The notes under the pieces: generated by a model
Database searches by the model: none
What the model was told of the DNA's origin: nothing
What the model saw: the letters and a program-made list of their open reading frames with translations, nothing else
Position numbers and translations under genes: made by a program
In this document: one piece after another, positions 6,902 to 15,554 of the stretch
Layout: each line of letters begins with the position of its first letter
How positions within the stretch are numbered: position 1 is the stretch's first letter
Assembly: GCA_049324695.1 (NCBI GenBank)
Contig: JBMOMJ010000031.1
Coordinates: forward strand, 72,115-136,114
Length of the DNA: 64,000 nt
Origin: PMG-095 sp049324695
Lineage (GTDB): Bacteria; Myxococcota_A; Polyangia; Polyangiales; Polyangiaceae
Direction: 5' to 3'

Positions 6902-9010
6902 ATGAGAGCGCGGCGCGGCTGGGTTTGGTTGGGGGTGAGTCTGCTCGCGTTGTTGCCGAGTTTTGGGGTGTTGAAGAGCGCGTTCGCTCAGGAAGAGGAA
7001 GGGCCGATCGAGGGGGAAGCGAGTGAAGCGGTCGAAGGGGGCGTGAGTGTGGATTTGGGGCGGCGGCAGCGGGCGATTTTGGAAGCGTTGCCGAAGGACG
7101 CGAGCGCGCTGGTGAATGTGTCTGGCGCGGATATGCCGGCAAGTCCAGATATTTTGAATTTGGGTCGGCGTGCGACGCCGGCGTTGGCGCGTTGTGTGGC
7201 GGACAACGTGGACGATGGCGTGCGGGCGACGTGCGCGATGGTGTTGGGGCGGCTCGGTGATCGACGCGGGCTGACGGCGTTGCAAGAGGCGTTGGAGGCT
7301 TGGGCGCCCGGTGTGCGAACGACGGCGTTGGCGGCGTTGGTGCGGATTCCGGATGCGAGTTCGTTCATGGCGTTGTCGAATGTGTTGGCGCGCGAGGATG
7401 AGACGCCCGAAAATCGGTTGATGGCGCTGTCGGCGCTGGGGATGTTGTCGGATCAGCGTGCGGTGCAGTTGTTGCGCAAGGTGTTGCACGACGAGAAGCG
7501 CGCGGAGTTGCATTCGGCGGCGTTTCAAGCGGCTTGGAAGAGTCGGCATTTGTTCGCGCGGCAGACGTTGGTGGGCGACGTGAAGTTTGCGTTGGGCAGC
7601 GGCGATTATTCGTTGGTGCTCGCGGGGACGTTTGCTGCGGCAGAGTTGCGTGATCCGGCTTTGGTGCCAGCGCTGGTGCCGCTGATGAACAATTCGGATT
7701 CGCATACGCGAAACCGCGCGGTGTTCGCGTTGGGGCGCATCGGCGATAAGGCGGCGAGTAGCGCGCTGGTTGCGCAGATTCCGAAGGTGCGCGAGGCGCG
7801 CATGTTGAACAACATCGCGTTCGCGTTGGAACGGCTGGATCCGAAGGCGTTTTTTGCGGCGATTCAGGGGTTGTCGCAGCACAAGCAAGCTTCGATTCGC
7901 ATGAACGCGGCGTTCGTGCTGGGTGATGTGCGGAGGCCCGAAGGCTTACCGTTGCTCGAACGCGCGCTCAAAGATCAGAATGATTTCGTGCGGGTGAGCG
8001 CCATTGCCGCGTTGGGTAAGCTGGATGCGCCGGAGGCGATTCCGCTGGTGATGCCGTTCACGAGCGATAAAAATCGCACGTTGAAGAAGACGGCGTTGTT
8101 TTCGCTGCTGTCGCTGAGCAACGGAGAAAAGCGCGACGTGGTGTACAATTCGCTGGTGGCTGTGCCGAGTGGTGACTCGTTCACCGAGCAGGCGCGGCTG
8201 GAAGCCGTGTTGGCGTTGGCGGCGCTGGGCGATCGACGTGTGTTGGATTCGGCGGTGGAGTGTTTGGAGCAGCATCGCTGCGCGCGTTCAGCGGTCGAGC
8301 CGTTTTTGCTGTCTCAGAAGACGCCGGCGCTCGGCGGTCGCATGTTGCTCGCCTGGGTCAAAGGGCGGAACGATTTGACGAATTTGGTGGCGGCGTTGCG
8401 TCCGGCGGGCACTGGGTTGCTGGCTGCCAGCGAGGCGCGTGCGTTGGGACCCAACGGTTATTGGTCGCGGCTGGAGAGCGCGGTCGATTTGGTGGGCGCG
8501 GTCGGGGAGAAGCAGGCGCTCGATGTGTTGGGTGCACTGGCGAAGCACCAGAACACGGCTTTGCGTTTGCACGCTTCGGTGGCGCTGGCACGGCTTGCGC
8601 AGCCGAGCGCGGACGCCGCGGTGTTTGCTGATTTCGACAATCTGCCGGGGTCATGGTTGCCGCGCTTTTCGCGCGTGCTTTCGATTGTGGACGATCAAAA
8701 GGTGCGCGAACGTTGGCAGCCGGCGTTGCTGCAGCGCGAGAAGAGTGCGGATCGTTCGATAGCGCTGGCGTCGGCGTCGGTGCGCATGGCGTGGCAGCCC
8801 GATCCGGGAGTGTTTCGGTTTCTCGAAGGGCTGGCTTCGAACAGCGCCGAGGAGCGCGAGCTCAGCATGGGTTATTTGCAGCGTGACCAGCGTCCGCTGA
8901 CGACGAGCTTGTTGCGTCGCGCGTTTGCGCGCGAAGGGCGGCCGTTCGTGCGCGACCTGTTGCGCAAGCTGCTGGATTCGCGGCGGGGCGCGACCGGCGT
9001 CAATCTGTGA
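6902..9010 (+). CDS. secreted or periplasmic HEAT-repeat protein
   Basis: With the ATG at 6902 the 702-residue product opens with a classic signal peptide (MRARRGWVWLGVSLLALLP, cleavage near SAFAQ). The rest is a solenoid of HEAT/PBS-lyase-type helical repeats: examples are MALSALGMLSDQRAVQLLRK, RNRAVFALGRIGDKAASSAL, RMNAAFVLGDVRRPEGLPLL and RVSAIAALGKLDAPEAIPLV. Such repeats are protein-binding scaffolds; no enzymatic motif is seen. An alternative ATG at 6569, overlapping the previous stop as ATGA, would add 111 residues made of the 21-bp repeat and bury the signal peptide, so I prefer 6902. The gene ends in a GTGA overlap with the membrane protein that follows, implying a joint envelope role. 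Confidence 0.82.
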   Translation: MRARRGWVWLGVSLLALLPSFGVLKSAFAQEEEGPIEGEASEAVEGGVSVDLGRRQRAILEALPKDASALVNVSGADMPASPDILNLGRRATPALARCVADNVDDGVRATCAMVLGRLGDRRGLTALQEALEAWAPGVRTTALAALVRIPDASSFMALSNVLAREDETPENRLMALSALGMLSDQRAVQLLRKVLHDEKRAELHSAAFQAAWKSRHLFARQTLVGDVKFALGSGDYSLVLAGTFAAAELRDPALVPALVPLMNNSDSHTRNRAVFALGRIGDKAASSALVAQIPKVREARMLNNIAFALERLDPKAFFAAIQGLSQHKQASIRMNAAFVLGDVRRPEGLPLLERALKDQNDFVRVSAIAALGKLDAPEAIPLVMPFTSDKNRTLKKTALFSLLSLSNGEKRDVVYNSLVAVPSGDSFTEQARLEAVLALAALGDRRVLDSAVECLEQHRCARSAVEPFLLSQKTPALGGRMLLAWVKGRNDLTNLVAALRPAGTGLLAASEARALGPNGYWSRLESAVDLVGAVGEKQALDVLGALAKHQNTALRLHASVALARLAQPSADAAVFADFDNLPGSWLPRFSRVLSIVDDQKVRERWQPALLQREKSADRSIALASASVRMAWQPDPGVFRFLEGLASNSAEERELSMGYLQRDQRPLTTSLLRRAFAREGRPFVRDLLRKLLDSRRGATGVNL

Positions 9011-10767
9011 GCTCGCGCGCGCTGGCGGCGCTGCCCTGGGCGCTCGCGGCAGCTTGTCTCGTGTATGATCCGGCAGCGCCGGCTGCTGCGACGAAACGAA
9101 GTTTTGCGCTGTTGTTCGGTGTTGTCGGTGTCGCCTGGTTGCTCGTGCGCCGGCGAGCTTCGGCGCGACCGCACGGCGCGCTGTTGATGCTGACGGCTTG
9201 CGGCGCATGGCTCGCGCTGAGCGCGGTGTACGGCGGAGGTGAGCGCTGGTTGCGGCTTGGCAATTGGGCCGCGATGCTGAGCTTGGCGTTTGCGCTGACT
9301 TCACTCGGCGATGCAACGAGTCGCGTCATTGCCGGGCGCACCGCGCTGCTAGTTACGGTTGGCACGCTGGTTTGGCTGTTTGCCTCGTGGGCACTCGCTG
9401 CTCGCGGGATGCATTTGCACGCGGGACAGGGCAATCCGAATTGGGCTGGTATGGTGCTGGCGGTGGCTTGGCCGCTAGCGTTTGGCGATCGCATCGTGCG
9501 CGAGCGGCGCTGGGCGACGGCGTTGCTGGCTGCTGCGGTGGCGTCGGGTCTCGCGCTGACCGAATCGCGCGTAGCTTGGGTTGCGAGTGGCGTTGCTTGG
9601 CTCGTCGTGATTGCGCTGGGGAACTCACGTCGCGAGCGTTTGCTCGCGGGTTTGCAGCTGGTAGTGCTGTTGGTGAGCGTCGCGGTTCACGAGCGACCGG
9701 CCCAGCGCGCGATGGTTCGGCACGAGGCGCGCGCGGTGGAAGCGGCGCCTCGCAGTGTGGAGCTCGATCGCAGCGCTCCGACGTCGTTGCGAGGGCGGAT
9801 TTGGATCGCGCGAAACGCCGGGCGCGCTGCGCTCGATGTATTGCCGCTTGGGGCAGGGCTGGGCAATTTCTATCCGCGCTTCTTGGAAGCGCAGGGTCGG
9901 GCGCTGCAACGCCTCGCGCCAGCCGAGGCGAGCCGCAGGTTTTCGAACGCGACCACAGCACACAATGATTGGATCGAGTTGGCGGTCGAGGCGGGACCAT
10001 TGGCTCCGCTGCTGTTGCTGCTTGCGTTTGCACTGGCGCTGCGTGCTTCTGTTCGCTCGCGTGCTTTGGAATTTGCGGCCGCGTTGTTGGTCGCGGCGAT
10101 CTGCGCGTTGGGAGACAGCCCGTTGCATTTGCCGGCGGTGAGTGTGCTGTTGGCGCTGGGGTTTGGCGCACTGCCAGCGTCGGAACGAGCGCTGCCAGCG
10201 TCCGAGCGAGCGCCGTCGAAGGGCTGGAAAGCGTTGGCAGTGGCTTCGTTGTTGTTCGCTGGTTTTCTGTTGTCGCGCTCAGTTGCCGACTGGTTGGCTG
10301 CGCGCTTCGCGACAGCTGCATTCGCTGCCGACTCACCGCGTGAACGTTTGCGGTCGTGTGAACGCGCCGCTCGTTTGGCTCCTGATTCCGCCGAGAGAGT
10401 GTTGGAGCTCGGGCTGGCGCGGCGTGACAACGGCGACACGCGGGGCGCGCTGGTTGCGCTCGAACGGGCGAGTCAGCTCGGTGGCGGCGTCGCGAGCGCG
10501 ATTGCACTCGGCGCGGCAGCGTTGGACGCCGAGCAGCCGGGGAGGGCGCACGCCGCTTTTGAGCGTGCGCTGAGCTGGAGTCCAGGTTCTGCGCGCGCGC
10601 ACACTGGCCTCAGTGAGGCGCTGCGTCGTCTTGGTAGTCTCGAGCAGGCCGAGCGGCACGCCGTGCTCGCCGCCGAGCTGCTGCCTGGAAACTCCGATTT
10701 GCGGGCTCGAATCGATGCAATTCGCGAGCAGCGTATGGACCGAGAGCTGGATCTGAGTCCGCCCTGA
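9007..10767 (+). CDS. O-antigen ligase-like polytopic membrane protein with C-terminal TPR repeats
   Basis: A 586-residue inner-membrane protein. The first 420 residues form about ten or eleven hydrophobic spans; a large extracytoplasmic loop lies around residues 230-330. The QGNPN motif at 141-145 is characteristic of the Wzy/WaaL O-antigen ligase superfamily, which joins or polymerises glycans on lipid carriers. The last 140 residues are TPR-like (AARLAPDSAERVLELGLARR, then ALSWSPGSARAHTGLSEALR). A short internal duplication gives ALPASER twice near residues 395-408. The GTG start is fixed by the GTGA overlap with the HEAT-repeat gene. Substrate unknown; an envelope polysaccharide is inferred. 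Confidence 0.8.
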   Translation: MSSRALAALPWALAAACLVYDPAAPAAATKRSFALLFGVVGVAWLLVRRRASARPHGALLMLTACGAWLALSAVYGGGERWLRLGNWAAMLSLAFALTSLGDATSRVIAGRTALLVTVGTLVWLFASWALAARGMHLHAGQGNPNWAGMVLAVAWPLAFGDRIVRERRWATALLAAAVASGLALTESRVAWVASGVAWLVVIALGNSRRERLLAGLQLVVLLVSVAVHERPAQRAMVRHEARAVEAAPRSVELDRSAPTSLRGRIWIARNAGRAALDVLPLGAGLGNFYPRFLEAQGRALQRLAPAEASRRFSNATTAHNDWIELAVEAGPLAPLLLLLAFALALRASVRSRALEFAAALLVAAICALGDSPLHLPAVSVLLALGFGALPASERALPASERAPSKGWKALAVASLLFAGFLLSRSVADWLAARFATAAFAADSPRERLRSCERAARLAPDSAERVLELGLARRDNGDTRGALVALERASQLGGGVASAIALGAAALDAEQPGRAHAAFERALSWSPGSARAHTGLSEALRRLGSLEQAERHAVLAAELLPGNSDLRARIDAIREQRMDRELDLSPP

Positions 10768-10841
10768 GGGCCGAAAGCGAAGCGGGGCAGATCGCGCTCG
10801 GCGACGGCGATGATTCACGCTAGAACCGGACGAGGTGCGTC

Positions 10842-11417
10842 GTGAAGTTGCTGTCTTTGTCCCCGGCACTGTTGTTCGTTGCTTGTGCGCCGCAGTCGGC
10901 TGGTCCTGCGCCGGCAGCCCCAACGAACGAAGCGGTCCGCGGCGCCAACTCGTCGAGCGCTGCGCCATCGACGGCTGCAGCCTCGGAGGCACCAGCATCT
11001 GCCGCGCAGGCCGGCAATGCTCCTGCGGGAGCGCCGTCGACGGAACCTTCGCCGCCGCCACCGCCGGGAACACCCACGTTGCCCGCGGTTGCCGTGAAGA
11101 GCGTTGGCATGCACATCGGGGGCGGTCCGAACGACGCTGCGGGCAAGGCACCGTACGAGAAGGCCATCGAGCAACGCTTTCCGGAGTTCTTGCGCTGCTA
11201 CCGTTTAGTCACGGATCCGGGCAGGGGCGGCACGTTCGGTGTCGACTTGCACATCGATCGGGCGGGAGGAAAGCCGCGCGTCGAGCAGCCGCGCAGCGCA
11301 CTGGGTGGCGAGCCCTTCCGCGCGTGCATGCTCGGCGTGTTCGAATCCGTCGAGTTTCCCGCGCTGAAGAAGCCGTCGGTGGTGAGCTATTCGCTGCGCT
11401 TCACGGTTGAATCGTGA
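10842..11417 (+). CDS. lipoprotein with AgmX/PglI-type C-terminal domain
   Basis: A 191-residue protein starting at GTG 10842 behind cgaggtgc. The signal ends in LFVAC, so it is lipid-anchored. A Pro/Ala/Ser-rich linker of about 75 residues is followed by a domain with EKAIEQRFPEFLRCYR and FRACMLGVFESVEFPAL. The paired Cys and the RxxxFxxCY layout resemble the C-terminal domain seen in myxobacterial gliding/adventurous-motility proteins of the AgmX/PglI type, whose role is poorly defined. It lies 74 bases after the O-antigen-ligase-like gene and may belong to the same transcript. Confidence 0.72.
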   Translation: MKLLSLSPALLFVACAPQSAGPAPAAPTNEAVRGANSSSAAPSTAAASEAPASAAQAGNAPAGAPSTEPSPPPPPGTPTLPAVAVKSVGMHIGGGPNDAAGKAPYEKAIEQRFPEFLRCYRLVTDPGRGGTFGVDLHIDRAGGKPRVEQPRSALGGEPFRACMLGVFESVEFPALKKPSVVSYSLRFTVES

Positions 11418-11631
11418 GGCTTGAATCGTGAGGGCTTAGTCGAGCGCCGGCGCGAGGTGGCCAAAGCGCAGCGCGAGCAGCCGTGATGCGTGTGCGACGC
11501 TGCGCGAGGACCGGGTGTGTTTGGGGAGCCGGAACCGAGCTGAGCGTTTTGCGAGCGTGAGCCGCGACTCGCAGCTCTGGACACAAGCTCTGGGTTCGTC
11601 CGAACACCCGCGCTTCGTTGAGAAAAATCGA

Positions 11632-13188
11632 ATGACTAACTCTCGCGTTTTTCGCGCCTCGGCTGTTGCTTCGCTGCGCGCCATGGCTCCGATTTTGTTG
11701 ATGATTGGTTGTAGCAGCGGGTCTTCCGAAGGAGGCTCCGGCGGCACTTCGTCCGCGCGCGGCGGCGCTTCCGGCCAAGGTGGCAGCACTTCGGCGCAAG
11801 GTGGGAGCAACAACAACGCTCAGGGCGGCAACCTTTCCGCGCAAGGCGGCGCGAGCACTTCGAACGGTGGCGCATCCGCATCCGGCGGCTCCTCCAATTC
11901 GTCAGGAGGCCAAGCGGCGGGCGGGAGCAGCGGCGGCGCGACAACCAACGGGGGCAGCAATAGTAGTAACGGCGGCTCCGTGAGCGCACAGGGCGGTTCG
12001 AGCAGCGGTGGCGCGACGGCCATGGGTGGCACCACGAGTTCGCAGGGCGGGAGCTCAGCGGGCGGCAAAGCGGCGTCGGGTGGCACCTCGAGCAGCGGTG
12101 GCTCGTCGGCTGGAGGCAGCGCCAGCGGCGGGAGCAGCAGCGGTGGCACGACGAGCGGCACGGGCGGTACCACCAACGCGGGGCCTTGTGATGTGTGGGT
12201 GGCAGCGGACGGAACTGCGACGGCACCGGGCACCGAGTCGCAGCCTGCAAATCTCCTGCACGGATACGATCTTCTCTGCCCACCGCCGCCTTCCGGCACC
12301 GCAAATGGCGCCGCATGTTTGGGCAATCTGAAGACGATGTGCCTCAAAGCAGGCACCTACGTGATGAACACGCGCTTCGAGCTGAAGAAGACGCGCATGG
12401 GCACAGCCAGTCGCGTGCTAACCATTCAAGCGGCGCCCAACGCTGCCACGCGCCCGCTGCTCGATTTTTCTACGCAGCCGCGCGTTGCGTGTGGCGCGAA
12501 CCCGTCCGACGGAAACCTGGGCGGCATCACCATGAATGCCGACTACTGGACCATCAAGGGCATCGAGATCAAGAAAGCCAATGACAACTGCATCAAGGTG
12601 CAGGGATCGCACGACACCGTGGAAAACGTGGTCGTCAGCGAATGCGCCGACACCGGCATTCAGATCAGCGCGGGCTCCGGGTACGCCGGCAGCGGCACCA
12701 ATAATCTGATTCTCAACTGCGACTCACATCACAACTACGATCCGCAGTGCAACGGTGAAAACGCTGACGGCTTTGGCGCGAAGGAAGAAACCGGCGCAAG
12801 TAACATCTTCCGCGGTTGCCGCGCGTGGGAGAACGTCGACGACGGCTACGACTTCTACGCTTGGCTCAGCCCGATTCGGCTCGAAAATTGTTGGTCGTGG
12901 AGCAACGCCAAGACGATTAGCGCCTCCGAACAAGATGGCAATGGTTTCAAATTGGGCGGCGACAGCAAAGGCGGGAATCACACGCTCACCAACGGCATCG
13001 CTGTCAGCAATCGCATGCGTGGATTCACCAACAACAGCGGCGCCAGCTCGACTTGCACCGGCTGCCGTTCGTGCTCCAACGCACAGGCAGATCAGGGTAT
13101 CAACGGCACCATTGGTACGAGCTGCCCCAGTACGGCACAACTTGCGGCCACGCGCGGCGCGGACGGGTCGCTGCCGGCGGTTCCGTGA
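11632..13188 (+). CDS. family 9 pectate lyase-like lipoprotein (right-handed beta-helix)
   Basis: A 518-residue product from the ATG at 11632. Lipobox LMIGC follows the signal peptide, then about 150 residues of Gly/Ser/Ala linker, then a catalytic-type domain from PCDVWVAADG onward. The block NADGFGAKEETGASNIFRGC followed by RAWENVDDGYDFY matches the polysaccharide lyase family 9 signature, where Asp residues bind Ca2+ and a Lys acts as base in eliminative cleavage of polygalacturonate. The lysine in FGAKEE is retained. The product should sit on the cell surface. Its TGA overlaps the GTG of the next gene, also a pectin-type enzyme. About 210 bases upstream hold no recognised gene. Confidence 0.85.
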   Translation: MTNSRVFRASAVASLRAMAPILLMIGCSSGSSEGGSGGTSSARGGASGQGGSTSAQGGSNNNAQGGNLSAQGGASTSNGGASASGGSSNSSGGQAAGGSSGGATTNGGSNSSNGGSVSAQGGSSSGGATAMGGTTSSQGGSSAGGKAASGGTSSSGGSSAGGSASGGSSSGGTTSGTGGTTNAGPCDVWVAADGTATAPGTESQPANLLHGYDLLCPPPPSGTANGAACLGNLKTMCLKAGTYVMNTRFELKKTRMGTASRVLTIQAAPNAATRPLLDFSTQPRVACGANPSDGNLGGITMNADYWTIKGIEIKKANDNCIKVQGSHDTVENVVVSECADTGIQISAGSGYAGSGTNNLILNCDSHHNYDPQCNGENADGFGAKEETGASNIFRGCRAWENVDDGYDFYAWLSPIRLENCWSWSNAKTISASEQDGNGFKLGGDSKGGNHTLTNGIAVSNRMRGFTNNSGASSTCTGCRSCSNAQADQGINGTIGTSCPSTAQLAATRGADGSLPAVP

Positions 13189-14729
13189 AGCGCGCCGCGT
13201 ACGTTGTTGCGTTCGTTGCGCTCGGTTGCTCTAGCGGCGGAAGCAATTCGCCGGGTGGTAGCGGTGGAGCGTCGAACGGCGGCAGCACGTCAGCCAGCGG
13301 AGGCGGCACGGCGCTTGGTGGTGCTGCCAACAGCGGCGGCGCTCGAGTTGCGAATGGGGGCAGCGCCAGCGGCGGCGCACCAGCCAACAGCGGCGGCGCG
13401 GGCGTGAGCGGTGGCGCACCAGTGAACGGAGGAGCTCCCGCAACCGCTGGCTCTGATGCAGGCGGAACCGCTGGAAACTCGCAGGCGGGCGGCGGTGGCA
13501 TGGCTGGCGCGCTGCTCGATCCCAAGTTGTGTCCGACCCAGCCGGACGGCGTTGTTGCGCGTCTCGACGCTGCGCTGCGCCCACCCGGAGCCGCCATTGC
13601 GAGCACAGCGACGCGCCCGCAGCTCAGCCAGGAGCAAGCCGATGCTCGCTTTACGATCCTGAAAGCACTGGCACGCGGCGGCGACTTCAGCGTCAACGCC
13701 GGAACGATCACGTACGCTCGCGACGACAATTGGGATCCCCTGAGCGCCAGCATCGGTGACGTCACCAAGGTCGTTCCGGGCTACACCGTCGCGCTCGACG
13801 GTAGCGGTACACACACCTCGATTCAGGCCGCCATCACCGAGGCGATCTATTTGGCGACTTGCCCGCGCGTGTACATTCGCATCATGCCGGGCACGTACCG
13901 CGAGACCGTCGTGGTGCCGGCCAAAACATCGGCGCCACCGCTCACGCTTTATGGCATCGACAGCGACGCTAGCAAGACGGTCATCGTGCGCGGCAACTCC
14001 GCCGCCGGCACCGAAGCGGGCGAGCCCAGCACGATTTCGGCGTCGGCCACGTTCACGAACTCGCTGCCGAGTGGCTTCCAAGCCAAAAACCTTACGATTG
14101 CGAACGACTACGCCGAGGGCAAGTACCCGGGCGACGATCAGTCGGCGGTCGCGCTACTCAACCAAGGTGATCGCGCGGCCTACGAAAACGTGCGCATCGT
14201 TGGAAATCGCTTCGCGCTGTACGTCAAGTCGACGGCGGTGACGCAAGTGTCGCGCACGTATTTCCGCGACTGCTATGTGGAAGGCGACGAGGAATTCATT
14301 GCGGGCCGCGGCACGGCCGTCTTCGATCGCAGCACGGTTCATTCGCTGGGTTCGCGCAAACCCGAAGCTGGCATCATCGCTGCGCCGAGCACGGTGCTCA
14401 CCAATCCGTATGGCTTCTTATTCATCAACAGCGTGTTCAGCGGGGAGACCAGCGCAAGCGGAGTGTTCCTCGGCCGGCAATGGTTCGAGGGCGCCAAAAA
14501 GGACGCCGTTGGTAAGATGGTCGTCAGAAACTCGCAGCTCGGCGCACACGTTCGACGCAGCGACCCTTGGGCCGCGTATCCCGGGCGAGTGACGGACAAG
14601 GACGCGAGCGGAAGCTCCCCCATCGTGCTGTACGGGTCGGACGACTACTTCGCGCCAGCCAACGCGCCCAATGAGCGCGAAGCATATCTGGGCGAGTACG
14701 CCAACGACGGCCCGGGCGCGGTACCGTAA
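13185..14729 (+). CDS. pectinesterase-fold (CE8-like) lipoprotein with altered active site
   Basis: A 514-residue lipoprotein (signal ending VALGC, then a Gly/Ser/Ala linker to about residue 105). From residue 197 the pectinesterase beta-helix is clear: VALDGSGTHTSIQAAI, YIRIMPGTYRETVVVP and FQAKNLTIANDY. The family Gln (Q319, DDQSAVALL) and the LGR-x-W motif (R431, W433) are kept. The two catalytic-acid regions differ: the usual GYQDTLY reads GNRFALY (338-346), and the usual DFIFG reads EFIAG (E370). Both classical Asp residues are therefore missing, so demethylation of pectin is doubtful. The GTG start is set by the GTGA overlap with the lyase gene. Confidence 0.85.
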   Translation: MKRAAYVVAFVALGCSSGGSNSPGGSGGASNGGSTSASGGGTALGGAANSGGARVANGGSASGGAPANSGGAGVSGGAPVNGGAPATAGSDAGGTAGNSQAGGGGMAGALLDPKLCPTQPDGVVARLDAALRPPGAAIASTATRPQLSQEQADARFTILKALARGGDFSVNAGTITYARDDNWDPLSASIGDVTKVVPGYTVALDGSGTHTSIQAAITEAIYLATCPRVYIRIMPGTYRETVVVPAKTSAPPLTLYGIDSDASKTVIVRGNSAAGTEAGEPSTISASATFTNSLPSGFQAKNLTIANDYAEGKYPGDDQSAVALLNQGDRAAYENVRIVGNRFALYVKSTAVTQVSRTYFRDCYVEGDEEFIAGRGTAVFDRSTVHSLGSRKPEAGIIAAPSTVLTNPYGFLFINSVFSGETSASGVFLGRQWFEGAKKDAVGKMVVRNSQLGAHVRRSDPWAAYPGRVTDKDASGSSPIVLYGSDDYFAPANAPNEREAYLGEYANDGPGAVP

Positions 14730-14770
14730 GCTTTCTCGCTGCTGCGAACGCTATCCAGCGCGCTTTCCGA

Positions 14771-14790
14771 GAGTGCCGAATGCGGCACTC
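14771..14790 (+). terminator. hairpin downstream of the pectin gene pair
   Basis: Perfect 8-base arms gagtgccg and cggcactc around a 4-base loop, 41 bases after the pectinesterase-like stop. No U-tract follows, so it may be a weak terminator or an mRNA 3' stabiliser. Confidence 0.4.
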
Positions 14791-14829
14791 GTGCAAAGCT
14801 CCAACCGGTCGGGCGGGCGGGCCGAACCC

Positions 14830-14858
14830 TTGACAACGCGAGCCGGCGACGAAAAAAT
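14830..14858 (+). promoter_or_regulatory. candidate sigma-70-like promoter for the T6SS effector operon
   Basis: ttgaca at 14830-14835, a 17-base spacer and aaaaat at 14853-14858, about 40 bases before the ATG at 14899. The -35 is ideal but the -10 is weak. Position between a hairpin and the first gene of a new operon supports it; no other evidence. Confidence 0.3.
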
Positions 14859-14898
14859 CCGTTCGCTTGGTTGGGAAGGTTGGGAGAAGCGCGACAGC

Positions 14899-15540
14899 AT
14901 GAAAAATCGTGGTCCAGACGGACAGAGTGTGCGCGATCTGCTCGAGGCAGCTTTAGAGGGGCACGCAGCACGCGCAGCGCGTTCAGCTGGTGCCGAGCCC
15001 GCGGGTCCTAATCAGGGATCGAGCGGTCCGCAAGCATCGGCGGCTTCTACGTGCGTCGTGGTCGGAGAGATCGTGGACACGCACAATCCGCACCTACCCG
15101 GTCGAGTGCTGACTCGATGGCTCGACGCCGCGGGCGTACCAATCGAGCGCTGGCTGCAACGTGAACGGTACCTTTCATTGCGTCCGGGAGATCGCGTGCT
15201 GGTCACGCTTCCGGCGGGTTGGAACGAATGGATTGTGACGGGTGTTCTGGGGCGGGAAGTGAGCCCAGTCGAGGCGGACGAAGCGAACCTGCAAACGTTG
15301 CAGTTGGGACCGGGAGAAGCCGTGCGCGTCGTTTCGCACACCGGCGAGCCGCTGCTCACGTTGCGGCAGGCGCCGGAAGGTCCCGTACTGGAGCTTGCCA
15401 AAGGTAACGTCGAGCTCGCGGTGGAGCGCACTTTGCGCCTGCGTGCAGATACGATTGAGCTCGTGTCGTCTCACGGTGGCATCGATGTGCGTAGCGAGGG
15501 CGACGCCGTCCTGCGTGCACGCACGATTCGCTTGAATTAA
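14899..15540 (+). CDS. DUF6484-type T6SS-associated protein
   Basis: A 213-residue protein from the ATG at 14899. A poorly ordered Ala/Gly/Ser N-terminus precedes the DUF6484-like block VVVGEIVDTHNPHLPGRVLT through LSLRPGDRVLVTLPAGWNEW, then a beta-rich C-terminus resembling the tail of VgrG spikes (LELAKGNVELAVERTLRLRA, IDVRSEGDAVLRARTIRLN). DUF6484 proteins are commonly encoded beside VgrG, PAAR and DUF2169/TPR genes and are thought to serve effector loading; that is family knowledge, the exact role is unknown. It begins a plus-strand run of four genes ending in the immunity gene. Confidence 0.75.
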   Translation: MKNRGPDGQSVRDLLEAALEGHAARAARSAGAEPAGPNQGSSGPQASAASTCVVVGEIVDTHNPHLPGRVLTRWLDAAGVPIERWLQRERYLSLRPGDRVLVTLPAGWNEWIVTGVLGREVSPVEADEANLQTLQLGPGEAVRVVSHTGEPLLTLRQAPEGPVLELAKGNVELAVERTLRLRADTIELVSSHGGIDVRSEGDAVLRARTIRLN

Positions 15541-15554
15541 TCGGAGAGCGCCGA

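Noticed and set aside
6189..7888. Two minus-strand frames rich in His/Arg or in ATHAIT repeats
   Set aside because: They are antisense readings of the 21-bp repeat and of the HEAT-repeat gene.
9353..10507. 384-residue minus-strand frame
   Set aside because: Antisense to the O-antigen-ligase-like gene; Arg/Ala/Pro composition of a shadow frame.
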